From Labia minor (taxonomy: Eukaryota; Arthropoda; Insecta; Dermaptera; Spongiphoridae), in contig OY720344.1 of NCBI GenBank assembly GCA_963082975.1, positions 14,929,580-14,993,579 of the forward strand: 64,000 nucleotides of DNA. The letters run 5' to 3'. Under the pieces are notes generated by a model. That model did no database searches. It saw nothing but the letters and a program-made list of their open reading frames with translations, and was not told the origin of the DNA. Position 1 is the stretch's first letter. Each line of letters opens with the position of its first letter. A program made the translations under genes and the position numbers. Shown here in pieces: positions 11,883 through 24,300 of the stretch.

Positions 11883-12040
11883 AAATTAATTCTGGTACTT
11901 TTTCAGCGATTCAATCAAGCTGAAATTCTATATATAGCAGTTTTATAAAATTTGTAATCATGTGAAAAATTATCAAACATATATCTTTATTTTTACGGTC
12001 ACTTTAGAGGAAAAAAAATCAAAACATTGTAGGTAATGAC

Positions 12041-12190
12041 CCTCTTCCGGTTGAGCTACATTTCTCAAAAGTTGATAGAAAACTATGAATTATGAATAAT
12101 GTCCATGTACCAAATTTCATCATTCTAGCTCAAATCGTTTTTGCGTAATCGTGGATACATACATACATACACACACACACACAGACAGAC
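12041..12190 (-). repeat. tRNA-like A box and microsatellite-tailed repeat
   Basis: On the minus strand 12041-12060 reads TGTAGCTCAACCGGAAGAGG, close to a tRNA D-arm/A box. Upstream on the same strand lie runs of CATA, CA and CAGA repeats (12154-12190) preceded by TAGCTCAAATCGTTTTTGCG, a type of sequence found at the ends of dispersed arthropod repeats. No convincing B box was found, so this is a repeat remnant and not a tRNA gene. Confidence 0.35.
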
Positions 12191-13328
12191 ATTTTTCTCA
12201 ACCTTAGTGAAAATGATTCAGGAACCTTCAAAACGTATAAAAAAATCAAAATCTCAACATCGAAAGTTTTCGTGATCGAAATACTATCTCTGGCGAGAAA
12301 AAAAGAAAAATGATAAAATGTTAAATAAAATCTATATCTGTACGCAAAAAACTCCAGAGCGTAAAATACAAGGAGTAAGGTAACCAAATTTTTCTGAGAT
12401 GAAGGGTACCTCAAATGATGAAAAATAAAAAAGAAATTAAAATCTTAGGTAACTCCTGAGCTGAGCTGCGGGTGTTCCATTTTCCAGAAATATATATAAA
12501 GGTGAGTGTTTGTTTGTAAGTATGTAATTTGTTTACTTTTTTGCTGTCATAGAAATAGAATATATATATATATAGAACCTCTCTCTCTCCCTCTATTTAA
12601 AATTTTAAAAAATGGAGTGTTCTAGCCAAATTAAGAAATTTAAAAGCCTTATGCAACATTGATAGGTAAATGAATTGGACTGGAAGAGGAGACATGTAAT
12701 TAGAGAAATTGGCGAAAAATCAACCGAAATGTAATTAAACAAAAAAATTCAAGAATTATGCTACGGATACGACTTACATACAATTAACATACAAAATGTA
12801 GAATTTGAAAAAATATAAATATTTAAATACTTAAGATCTCTAATCACGAAGGATAATAATATTCGAGAAGAATTTAAATCGACGTTGTAATTGAGTAACG
12901 CCTGATATTATGCAGTAAAGGGGCTTATCTCATCAAAGAGGATCAAAATTAAAATATATAAAACAATTATATTTCATGTTGATCGATGATTCGATGACTC
13001 TGGGAGACGAGAGTAGATTTAGAGTATTTGTGAGATTAATATTGTTCGCAACATTTATAGGCCAAAGGAAGATGAGGTCACAGGGGGATGGCGGAGATTA
13101 ATGAATAAAAGATTAATTTATCAAATTTTAATTTTCAAAAAAAATTAATATTTTTATTAAATTTAAATCATAAATATGTTTACCATACACAGTGACGGAA
13201 AAAAGAGAATACCAGTCTAGCGAAGCGCCTCTCTCAACAGAATTAATAAGTGAATCAAAATTAAAAAAAATTAAGTAAAATCTTCATAACTATCAATCAA
13301 TTTATCAATTTATAATATACCTATTGTA

Positions 13329-13807
13329 CCAGAGCAGGTCAATAAGTCCGTGACTTTTTGAATGAAACACAGGTTTTTGGATAAAAAATTATTTTATTTT
13401 TCAACGTAGTCTTCTTTGAGCTTTATACACTTCGTCCAACGTTTCTCATTTTTCATTTTTTTATCCCTTCCAAAAAATAAGATTTTTCGAGACCTTTCAC
13501 CCCGAAAAACCCACTGTTTTGGACTGCTATTTGGTCTCTGGTGTGTTGTGGCAGATCCACGTTTCATCCACGCTTACGAAACGGCGCAATACCATAATGC
13601 TTAATGAAATTCACTTTTTTCCATTTTCTTCTCAAATCACGAGGTAGTCTGCTATTAATGGATATCAAACAAAAACTAAAAGACCCAGCTGGTTTCAATT
13701 TGGACAGTAGTCAGCTGATGGTTGCCTGCTGACAGAAGCAGTGTTGCCATTTCATTTAATAGACGGGAAATTCAAAAAGTCATGGACTTATTAACCTTCC
13801 CTCGAAT
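13329..13807 (-). mobile_element. Internally deleted mariner element (about 480 bp)
   Basis: Left and right ends share an inverted segment containing AATAAGTCC(A/G)TGACTTTTTG. On the minus strand the interior includes a transposase remnant around the first catalytic motif, readable as VDETWICHNTPETK. It lacks both the N-terminal domain and the remaining catalytic region. The end sequence differs from the element at 1829 and the one at 36515, so this is a separate mariner lineage. Confidence 0.7.
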
Positions 13808-15248
13808 ATACAACATAAATACATAAATATATTTTATAATGTATATAGAATGTCAAGCCATATCAAATATATTATTGATGCAAATAATAATAAGTACAAT
13901 CATTAAGAAAATAGTAATAGGAGTAATGTATAGAGAAAATAAATTAATTTTAGGTAGAATTTTGGAGTCTGTTCAAATCCAGTTGTCCTTGAAATGGAAA
14001 AATGAGATGATCTGTTTAAGAAACGATATTCACTTTCTAAACAGGTTGAAAGTTTAACCTTTATAATAAAAAAAAAGATAAAAATAGATTTCTATTGAGT
14101 AAACATTATCATATTTTAAACATAAATGATTTTCTACAGTTAATCTATATATAAAATGTCAAAAAGAATAAAATAATCAATAAAACAAAAAAGTATTACT
14201 CGTCGAGTGATTTTTTGAATGAATTCTAAGAAATAGTGAGTGATTCGATGAAAATACTTTCGAGCTGATATAAACTAGTACGTTGTCCTTTATCAAGGTG
14301 TACGGAAGATGCTAATATGCTAATCAAGAGGTTTGATCGCAATCCAGAGCGGACGACCTGAACCTGAAACAGAACCCATCCCAAGCGCCCAAATGCGCCG
14401 ACTCCGAACCCCTAATAATGATAAATGGGCGGCTATGACGCGTTAGACAAGTCGGCTTCAAAGGAAATGGTAATTTAATTTAATAATTATAACCTATGAC
14501 CATCAGCTCGTTGGTTTTACATGCCAGTAGCTGGCTGCTTCATTCAGTTGAGCAAAGAAAAAAAAATACTTTTTATATATCAATTTTGCGTTCTTTTTAC
14601 GATAATTGTAGATTAGGAAAGTAGATTTAAACATTCCATCAAATTTATCATTTAAAAAATTTTAAAAAAAGAGAGAGAAGTGAATGTGTGAGAAGATAGT
14701 ATAATATCTATTATTATATTTACAGTGATTTATTATAATTACATATATAATAAAAATAAATAATTTAAAATTATAAAATATTATATCAGAAATAAAGATG
14801 AATTTATAGAATAAATTAAAAAAAGAATAATTTAAAATTTAGTTGAAACTAATGTAAGTAATTAATTTTTTTTTTTGTAAGTTTTATTTTTGAAAATGCT
14901 ATAAATTTAAAATATTTTTCAAAAAAAGTAATATTTAAATAGATATATATTATATAATTTATTAGACATTTTCTTATTAGTGATAAAAAATAATTATGAA
15001 TCGCATCGATCTAAAAAATATTTCTGCCCAAGACAAAAGCTATTCATTCAAATGATGAAAAGTAAAGGTTTCCCTTCCACCAATTTCTCTATCTACTCCA
15101 ATTTCATTCATTCTCTACACTAATGGGACATTCTAATTCTTTCTTTATTAAAAAAAATATATTTAATTTCTAATTAATAAAAGTATTAAAGTAAAGAATG
15201 AAAAACCTTTTCAATTCAAACGAATATTAAAAATTTAATATATATCTA
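13808..15248. other. Gene-free stretch with a GC-richer island
   Basis: No coding exon is recognised. Positions about 14330-14465 are GC-richer (motifs GAGCGGACGACCTGAACC, AAGCGCCCAAATGCGCCG and GGGCGGCTATGACGCG) and stand out from the surrounding A/T-rich sequence. This may be a cis-regulatory element. The rest is low-complexity AT sequence. Confidence 0.3.
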
Positions 15249-15796
15249 CAGTAGAACCCCTATTATTCGGGTTTATACATTATCCGAGATCCCAATTAAC
15301 CGGGATATCAATGGGACAATTTTTTATTAATATTTATTTTTAAATAAATAGGAAAAGGCGCCATTGGGTGTGTGGGTAGCGAACCTGCCTCACATTCACA
15401 TGGTCCCGGGTTCAAGTCCCGGGCCTGGCAAGGGAATTTCCCTAGTTGGGGTCTATGGGACGGAGTCAACCCAGCCTCCGGGAACAACATTGGGGAAGAG
15501 CTACTTGATAGCGCCTCCGATCAAGAAAATCAAGGTAAAGGTTGAGAGGACCCGTTCTACTGATCATAGGACACCTCATTGATATAACCGGCTTGATAGG
15601 CGTTGTCCTTGCGTAGGACGTACAAAGTCAGAGGTTTTTATTTTAAACATTTCTTGATGCAAATACACAATTTTTCTTAATAACGTTATATTCTAGCACA
15701 TTAAGTCAATAAAATATTGTGTTTCGATTGTCCAGGGTTTTCAATTATCTGTGGATCATCTTTCTGTGATTACTCCGGATAATAGGAGTCCTACTG
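15249..15796. mobile_element. pogo/Tigger-like MITE (548 bp) carrying a nested SINE
   Basis: The ends are imperfect inverted repeats, CAGTAGAACCCCTATTAT at the left and the reverse complement of CAGTAGGACTCCTATTAT at the right, flanked by TA on both sides (15247-15248, 15797-15798). CAGT starts and an inner TATCCG-like segment are typical of pogo/Tigger termini. No transposase is present. Most of the interior is a tRNA-derived SINE, so without it the original element would have been only about 260 bp. Confidence 0.65.
15357..15640 (+). mobile_element. tRNA-derived SINE inserted in a MITE
   Basis: The head looks like a tRNA. It has an A-box-like TGGGTGTGTGGG (15365-15376) and a canonical B box GGTTCAAGTCC (15409-15419) inside a perfect CCCGGG...CCCGGG T-arm stem. 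The body (GAGGACCCGTTCTACTGATC, CTTGCGTAGGACGTAC) is GC-richer than its surroundings and ends near GTCAGAGGTTTTT. Open frames on both strands of this segment are incidental. I could not identify the parent tRNA or a target-site duplication. Confidence 0.65.
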
Positions 15797-15798
15797 TA

Positions 15799-18602
15799 TT
15801 AATAGATAGGAGTATACATATATAATTTTAAGTAAATATATATGCTACATACATCCATTGTAAATGTGAAGCTCGGAATCTTAATAAAATATTTCAAAGT
15901 AATATAAGGAAATTTTAAGTTTCATAAGTCTCTCCCTCCACTTTTATACTTATGAACAATACTAAAATGCAGGTATAATATATAAATAAAAAGAATAATA
16001 TATTAATAAATGATATTTAATTAAATTATAAATTTAAAAGATATCCCTTAAATGTTTTATTCAGATTAATTTAATAAATTTATTAAAGTTATTAAAAATT
16101 ATAAAATATTTTATATAATCATAAATAGGAGTATCTTAATTAATTAATACAAATAATTAGTAAATGACAGATTATTTATCTGTTGATTTTTATTGGATTG
16201 TGCGATATGTGCCTCAATACTCCTTTGAATACATATAATAATTATTAATTGAATATTTATTAGTTTTTCATAGAAAAATTTGAACATCTTAGCTTAACTA
16301 TTTTTAATAATATTAATAATATTATTAGTAGCTTGATTATTATCTTATCCAATGACTTTCCGCACTCTTTGGATTTTCCCTCCCCTTTAGAATGATTTAT
16401 AGTCATAGAAAGAAATAAAAAATCAAACAAAATTATAGATAAATAGCTGTTCAGACCACCTTCGACGACTATCTTCACACCTAGCGAGGAGTCTCCGCCC
16501 CTCAGTACCCCCAGGGTGGTAGATAGTATTTTGTTGAATGGAAAATATACAAATTCAAATATTTTTATAATATTCTAAATTTTATATTTTATAACAACGG
16601 TGGACAAAATTACTGCTTTTCTTTAAGTTAACCTCGCCCTTCATCGAAGATATAAATTCATTTTATTTATTATTATTATTATTATAACTAATTATTATCA
16701 TTTTAGGATATTTTTAACTGAATCTCGTTAAAATAACTGCTTGTATGTATCTAATAATTTGTGATTATATTTTGTGTATTAATTTTTTTTATATCATAAT
16801 ATGTGATCCCGCACATTTTTTACAACAAATTATTTTATTATAAAAATAATAATTTTGAAATAATAATATTTTTATTTTCTCCTGTTTAAATTTAATTTTT
16901 TTTCTTATGTTTATGTTTTCTTTATTTAACACTTAAAATTTGTGAGGAATATGAGCCGTTTATTTTGAAAGTGGCCTAACTTCATATATTTTCAAATCGA
17001 GATATTTAAGGGTTTTAAAAATATATGTATAAGATCTTAAATGAGTCATACAGCTTAAGTTTATCTAAGGGTGTTAAATTTATAGTTCCTGTTAAAATAG
17101 TGGCAATTATTAAGTGAATAATTTGCGTTTTCTTATCAAGAATGGGGTTAGGCCACTTTCAAAATTAACAACCAGATTTATTATAAAATTTGAAGGTGCC
17201 CAAGTCCATTCAACATAATTTAAGATGCTTCAAATTGAAAACAAACAATACTAAATTTATTTTATATATCTTTAAAACACTTAGAAAACATAATTTATGC
17301 GATTCAAAACATTTTTTAATAACAGAACATTCAAAATCACAAACATAAATTTATTACAAAACAATTTACTATTAATTTACATTTTGTGGGTGTGAAATAG
17401 ATTTGATGAAATTTTCATGTTCCGGTGGTAAATAAAATTGAATTTTGCTGTTGTAATTGGTCTGATATTTTTATAGAGTGGTGTCAATACAAAATTTCGA
17501 ATTTTCTTGGTCTACCCATTGGTAATAAATTCAGGACTTGAATTTTCATTCATTGATACCTTCTAGAAAATTTTATATGGTTCATTTCTGACAAAACGTA
17601 TTCAACATATTTTAAACTATTTTAAACATATTTTAAACTACACGTTTTAGTTATTGAACTAATTCCGGAATGGGGCTCTCATTGTCTTCATTCTAATCTA
17701 TTCTTGGTCTATAATATAATTATATTAGAGTCCTTAATAAGATTTAAATAAATAAAAGATAAGAATTATAAAATTTGAATTCTCCGTTCAAAAAAATAAA
17801 ATTCATGTAAAAGAATATACTTACATACATACATAAGATTATTGATATTTTCCATTTACCCATTTATAAATACCATACAAATAAAGAAGATTGTATTTAT
17901 ATATTAAATATATGATACTTAAATATATTTGAGTGATGTATTGAGGATGTCCATTAAAGTAAAGATTTCTGATGATGGTATCAATTAATTTATAATTATA
18001 AATTATAAGTTGAATTACTGTTTAAATCATATAATAATAATAATAATAAAATAAGAAATATTTTTAATACAGTTACACTTTCGTATCAAACATAGATTAA
18101 AGCTAACCTTATACATATAATAATTTATTTAATTAAATAGAAAAATGAACAATTGCAATGGAAAGATTCAGAAATAAAACTTTATAGATGAGTGGGATAT
18201 ACGATAAATGAATGAATGAATTCTTTTGTTTCTTTCTAAGAGATACTAATTTATTGTCTTATGTCTTGATTATTAATTCAACATTTCAGATGATGAATAT
18301 AAGACTTTGAAAGAATGCAAAATTATACAGATCCAATACAGAATGACAACAGAAGAGATAAATAAATTTGATGCTCATCCTTTTATTTATCATTCATTTT
18401 AAGCAGGATCAATATTTTTCAAGATATTCTTTATTAGAGATTTAAGACATCTAAAATATGCGACTAATATTTTAATTTTGATACTATGAATATGGTTTAT
18501 CTATTTCATCATAATGTAAAGAAGAGGATTAGAAAAAGGAGGAGGAGGAGAGGGAGATAATAATTTGGAAAGAAAATTATTTTTAAGATATAAGTTTATA
18601 TG

Positions 18603-18640
<38 letters not shown>

Positions 18641-20519
18641 GCAGGGATTGGTTATAAATTAATGAAATAGTTAGGTGGACCCCCCACATATGATGAAAGT
18701 TTGGAGGAGAGATATTTATAGGAGTCTTGAGATTAAAGGCATCTAAGAAAACAACGCATCTTGTCGCGTGATGCTGGCCTTGGCGTGTTCTCTTATTGCG
18801 CAGTCACTCATTTCTTTCAAATCAATAAATATAAATTATTTAAATAAGTGCACAATTTGTTCGAACATGTGTCTTCCTGTTAATGAATTGGAATAACAAA
18901 GAGGCAGCGGCGGCCCCTTTCTGGAGGACCATCAAGGGCGAGTACAACTGCCACGCTTAATATATTGGTACTCTTGGCGAGGATTTGTCATTCCGATTAA
19001 AAACCGGTAGCCATTGGATCCTTATGGCCGGTCCTCCCAAGAAAATGCCTCATTAACCAATGCCAGAATCAAGTTTAGGAAAATTTATATTAAAACATCG
19101 ACTATTGACATTTAAATTTTCATCCCAATCAAGTTAAACTTAATCTTTCATTTCGAGTTAAGATGAAAAATATCAAACAGTTCGAAATGATCAGGGATAA
19201 TTTATTTCAAAACGGGTTCATGTACAACACCGTGTTTCTCGCTTGTCGATCTGTTTTAATAACGATTCGATGATTTTACATAAATAAAAAAAAAAAAAAT
19301 ACTTAATTAAATAATCAATACATTTCTATTACAAAAATATATTCGACTTACATATGTAGCTATTAAAATATATATATATTTTTTAAAATAATTTATATAT
19401 AAGATTTATTTCAAAATATTCTTAATTATTTATTAAAATCAATAAAAAAAATAGGTAAAATCATAATATATTAGATATAAAATAAAAAAAATCTATTGTG
19501 TCATAGAACTTTTTTTTTTTTTCATTATTTATATTATATGCTAGAATAATAATTAATAGACGTTATTATAGAGAACACACAAATTTAATTTTTAAATTAT
19601 AAGAAATAATTTATAACATTAAATTAAAAAATATAAACTATAAAGTACTTATAAAGGAGAATCGTTCAATTAAATTAAATTAATCATAAATTAAAAATAT
19701 AATATTTTATTTTTCTTCTAAATAAGAATGAATTTTTCGAGACATCGCACAATTAAGTGTAATATGATCTTATAAAGGACAACAAATTTTGTAAGTATAA
19801 TAACGTTTTTATTTACGTTTTTTTTCATCTTATTTAGATAAAATACCAAAAGAAAATATCTATTAAAAAAAACATTAAAAGACTTCTAGAACAAATTATT
19901 CCAGGTGGTAAATTTCAAATTAAATAAAAATAAAACGTGGATTGCATGTTTATCTGCTATTCGTGGCTATTTTCATTCAATATAGTTATAAAGTTTATAT
20001 AATTAATCTTCAATTTGAACATTTCTAAAATTGTAATCTTTTAGTAGTGTAAACGTAATATAAATATGGAGTGTAGCATTTGTGCATTTACTATATTAAT
20101 AAGGTAACCATTTATTTTCTCTTTCTCTTTCCTTAAGAAAAATTATGATCAAAGAAAAGTTTTTTTATTCTACTGGATATTGAATATATTAAATTATTTC
20201 TAGATTAATTACAGTTTTTGATCACAATCTTCAAGAAATGATTTTATTAATTATGTTACTGTTAAAAATGTGTTTTGCGATCTAAATTTCCTATTTTATG
20301 AATTTTCGCTTAAACTCCCAGTTAATGGAAAGAAATTCTCTCTATAATATAATCCAATATTATATTTAAATGATATGATAACTAACCCCGAATATATTCT
20401 GACATATATATTTATTTATTTAGAAAACGAAAACAGAAATATTTTATACTTCTGTTTTTACTTGTGCTATTGTTTTTAAACTATTTACCATCACAGTTTG
20501 AAACAAAAATGTTATTAAA
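15799..20519. other. Gene-free region with one GC-richer island
   Basis: No exon was recognised. An 18-bp inverted repeat (GAAAGTGGCCTAAC core) lies at 16963-16980 and 17147-17164. A (TA)n microsatellite lies at 18605-18635. A GC-richer island at about 18745-19075 contains TTGTCGCGTGATGCTGGCC, GAGGCAGCGGCGGCCCC and a small hairpin ACCGGTAGCCAT...ATGGCCGGT (19003-19032). The island is the best candidate in this stretch for a conserved regulatory element. Confidence 0.35.
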
Positions 20520-20646
20520 GTGAGAGTCGAGAACCTGAATTATATGGAATACCCACATGTCCTATTAGACAACAATTATTAGATAATTGTTTTCATGAAA
20601 TGGATGAAGTTTGTCTTGAAACACTAAGATTATTTGAGGTATATAA
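20520..20646 (+). pseudogene. Stray duplicate of FHIP2A exon 9
   Basis: These 127 bases match 24274-24400 of FHIP2A with a single difference that I can see (TATATGG here, TATCTGG in the gene). The copied piece starts 21 bases inside exon 9 and runs through the exon end, the GTATATAA donor site and the first 8 intron bases. It is therefore a genomic DNA copy, not a retrocopy. It lies about 0.7 kb upstream of the FHIP2A start codon in the same orientation. It lacks an acceptor site and is unlikely to be spliced in. One difference in 127 bases implies a recent event, or an assembly artefact. Confidence 0.8.
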
Positions 20647-21353
20647 TAGAGAATGAGTGATGAGGGTCGTGTGTGTCCATTATTTACCTTTTATATATTT
20701 TAAAGTTAACTAAAACAAATTAAAGAAAACTACAATAATATAAATAAAATAAAATGAAATGAACAAAGAACGGCAATTATATCTTATATATTTAAAAAAT
20801 AAATAAATATACATATATATATTTACATATTCAATATAAAATGTTATATTTTTGGATGGAGGATTTTCATTTTTCTTTGAATAAAATCTTTATAAAATTA
20901 ATCATTTTAAACTTCAAGCCGCCAAACTTGTTGTTGATTAGAAACATGAGATGGAAGCACAAATCAGGCAATTTAAAGAGAATCTTTTTTTTTAATTAAT
21001 TGTTTTTATTATGATGAAATGACAGACTGTGACAGACAAATGTAACTCTAATGTCACTGGTGTGATTATTAGATTTAAACAATCATACTGTGATTGTTGT
21101 TTCATGAGGAAATTATATATATTAATTAGTAATTCAGAATGAATTTATATGTATGGGAGTTCGAAAGTGGCGGTTAATAGAGACATGCGCCAAAAATATT
21201 ATCAACCTGTAATCATTTAATTATTTGATGATGGTGATGGCTTCCATCTATGACAACAGGGAGATGTCACAAGAAATTTTGCATATTTAAATGATTTCTC
21301 AATGACATTTCCTTGTTTATATGCTTTAAGATAAATTGAAATTCAACATCAAA
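20647..21353 (+). promoter_or_regulatory. Presumed FHIP2A promoter and 5' leader
   Basis: This is the stretch between the stray exon copy and the FHIP2A start codon. It is less AT-rich toward its 3' half and contains a small hairpin ACAATCA-TACTG-TGATTGT (21079-21097). I cannot place a transcription start. Confidence 0.3.
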
Positions 21354-24300
21354 ATGTTGGGAAGGTTTTCAACAGTAATTCAAAGTGCAGTGAATGCTGT
21401 GAGTTTTTGTATATAGTTATAAAATTAATTTTTTTAAAATGTTATTTTCATATTACATTAATTTTCAGCTTGCACCACCCGTTTCACTCTTAGATGACTT
21501 CACTTATCATTGGAAAATGATTATGAAATTTTATGTCAAAAGAAATTCAGTTTTAAAAATTTCTATTGAAAATACCAATATCCCTGGACATCTTGATCAG
21601 TTACTTCGGGTAAAATAGCCTGAACTTATTATTATTATTATTATTATTAGTTCATCTAATATATTTTTTAATATTCTAAACTAAACTGGAGTTTTTTAAT
21701 TTAATTTAAGGAAAATACTTCAAAATTTTTTTCATTTAGATAATTTTATTCTATTCTTATAATATTGATAATTAGAATACCATAAAATCTTCGAAAATTA
21801 CAATCATTATTCAAGGTTAATTAATACAACCATTTTGAAAGTATTACAAATAATTATAAATAAAAGATAAAAGTTAGTAAAGATATACAGAATATTTATA
21901 TTATAAGAATTGATATTTTAATATTGATATATTAATTGTATTTTAACTCATTTATCAATTTAATAATTATCTTTTTCCATAATACTTCATTCAATTTTCA
22001 TTTAACTTAAAAATTAATAATAATTATAATAATATAAATAGTAATTACTTCATTTATTTTATTTCAAAGATTCTTCTCGAGGAAGAAAATCAACAAGAAG
22101 CTGGTGTAGCTGGACCTTGTTTGGAATACATGCTAGAACATAAACTACTAGATCTTTTGGTTACACTTGCTTCTTCGGATTGTCCTCCTGGAATGAAACA
22201 ATATACGTTAGAAACTATTAGAAAAATTATTACCCAAATCAAACATCCAATCATGCCTCATATTAGTGTTTATAATCCTTTAATGGTAAGCTTTAAAATA
22301 GATAGAAATATAGAAAAGTACAAATAATAAATGATCTTTTTTTAGCGTTTAATTAGCTCATGTAATGGTAAACAACCATCACCTACTGAATACCATGAAA
22401 TTTGTTTTTTATTATCATTATGTGCTATTATGGCAAATCAGCCAAATCTTATGAATGTCTTTTCTAATAAGGTTAATTTCATTCTTTTATTAAATTATAG
22501 AAATAACAAATATTTAAATTAATTCATTTTTTCCTAAAATCTTCTAGAATGCCAAAGAATCCACTATAACTTATGATAATTCAGATTCATCTGGATTTTC
22601 AGAAAATAAATCAAATCATAAAAAAGAAGACAATAATCTAACACCAGCTCATTCATCAAATACTGAAAAAACATCAGCCACAGATATGGATGAAATTTGT
22701 TCAAAGAGTGATGTATTAGAATTACATACAAGAACAAATTCAGAATTTGATGCTTTATCCACAACCTCATCAATGTCAACGGGTGATTTAGAAATACAAT
22801 TTAAAAATGCAAAGATTGATTCCAAAGGCAATTCGCTTGATGAATTGACCCTTAATGATAAACCACATAATACATTTGTCCTTTTGGATGCATTACTTAG
22901 TTATATAAATAGTGCAGTAAGTGATCAATTTATATATAATTGTATATATAACAGTAAAAATATTATTTTAATGAAAACACCTGATGATATATGTATAATA
23001 GATAATATAAGGGAAACTGATTTTATTTTTGATCATATATTGTATTTATATTCAGTCAATTTTGAGTTGAGGGAAATTAAGAAATTTAAAATAAATAAAT
23101 TATAATTATAAAAATGTATTTTGTTTAATAGTCGAAGATTTTGTGTATTAACTAATTTGTAGTTTACAAGCGGATAAATTATTTTTAACTATGTCACTAA
23201 TCAATATAGAATATAAAACACAATATTTATCTAAACTATTTTTATTCTTCAATTTATATAAATAACCCATAAAAAGTTGAATACCTATATTAAAATGGTT
23301 AATTTCGGGTAGAATTTAGATATTTATTTTGTCTCTTGGTTTTTAATTTTTTACTTTAGATTATTTATTTCTTTTTAATTAATATATTTATATATATATA
23401 TATATATACATATTGTACAAAACATATTATGTAATTAGGATAGTAGAGTCATGGTGAAGGCTTGTGAGGGATTAATGGTAATAGCATCCCTACCATCAGA
23501 ACCTTTGGCAAAGGCAATAGTCAACCAATCATCTCTCTGCATGGTTCTTTCATCTAAGCTTAATAGTAATTATCTTGCTATTCCTGCACAAATTGATCCT
23601 AATGATATTGATGAAATGCAAATTCATTGGGGGTAAGATTATTTATTATAACTTACTTTATTATAATATAAATATAAATAAATTAAATATTTTTAGACAT
23701 GATTCACCTCTATGGTCAAGTGAAAATATTTATCCTGGTTGTAGGCAACTAGCAATGTTTATCTCCTGGTTGGATTATTGTGACCAAGTAAATTAATTTT
23801 TATTTTATTTATGTAATATATATTAAAAAATTTATGGATATTTTACTATAATAACTATTTATAATTCTGAAAAAGTATATTAATTTTTATTTTTCAAATC
23901 ATTTCTTTAAAACAATCTGCATATTCTCTGCATTCTGTATAATAATATCAATAGATATAAAAAATTTAAAATAATATTTATATTAACAAAATGCTTTTAT
24001 TTTAGCTTATTAGAGAATCGCATCCCGTCATTGGAAGTGCATTAGCTTTGAATATTCGATTAAAATATTTTGAAGGAATTCTCGCACCAGCACTCATGCA
24101 AAGTGAAGCAACTGATAAAGTACTTATTACTGCTTTTATTACTAAATGTCTAAAACAAATATCTGCTCCTGCTCTTCTTACAGGTTCTACTAAAATATTA
24201 GATAATATTAGATTTTATTGTATAATTATTTATGTTATTGTTTATTATTTAGAGTATATTTATTGGTTGGTGGGTGAGAGTCGAGAACCTGAATTATCTG

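Noticed and set aside
13416-13604. 62-codon plus-strand frame at 13.4 kb
   Set aside because: It is antisense to the mariner transposase remnant.
15308-15582. Open frames on both strands across the SINE, with Pro/Gly-rich translations
   Set aside because: They coincide exactly with a tRNA-derived SINE with A and B boxes and are products of its GC-rich sequence.
22564-22831. Two minus-strand frames inside FHIP2A exon 5
   Set aside because: Shadows of the Asn/Ser-rich coding exon on the plus strand.
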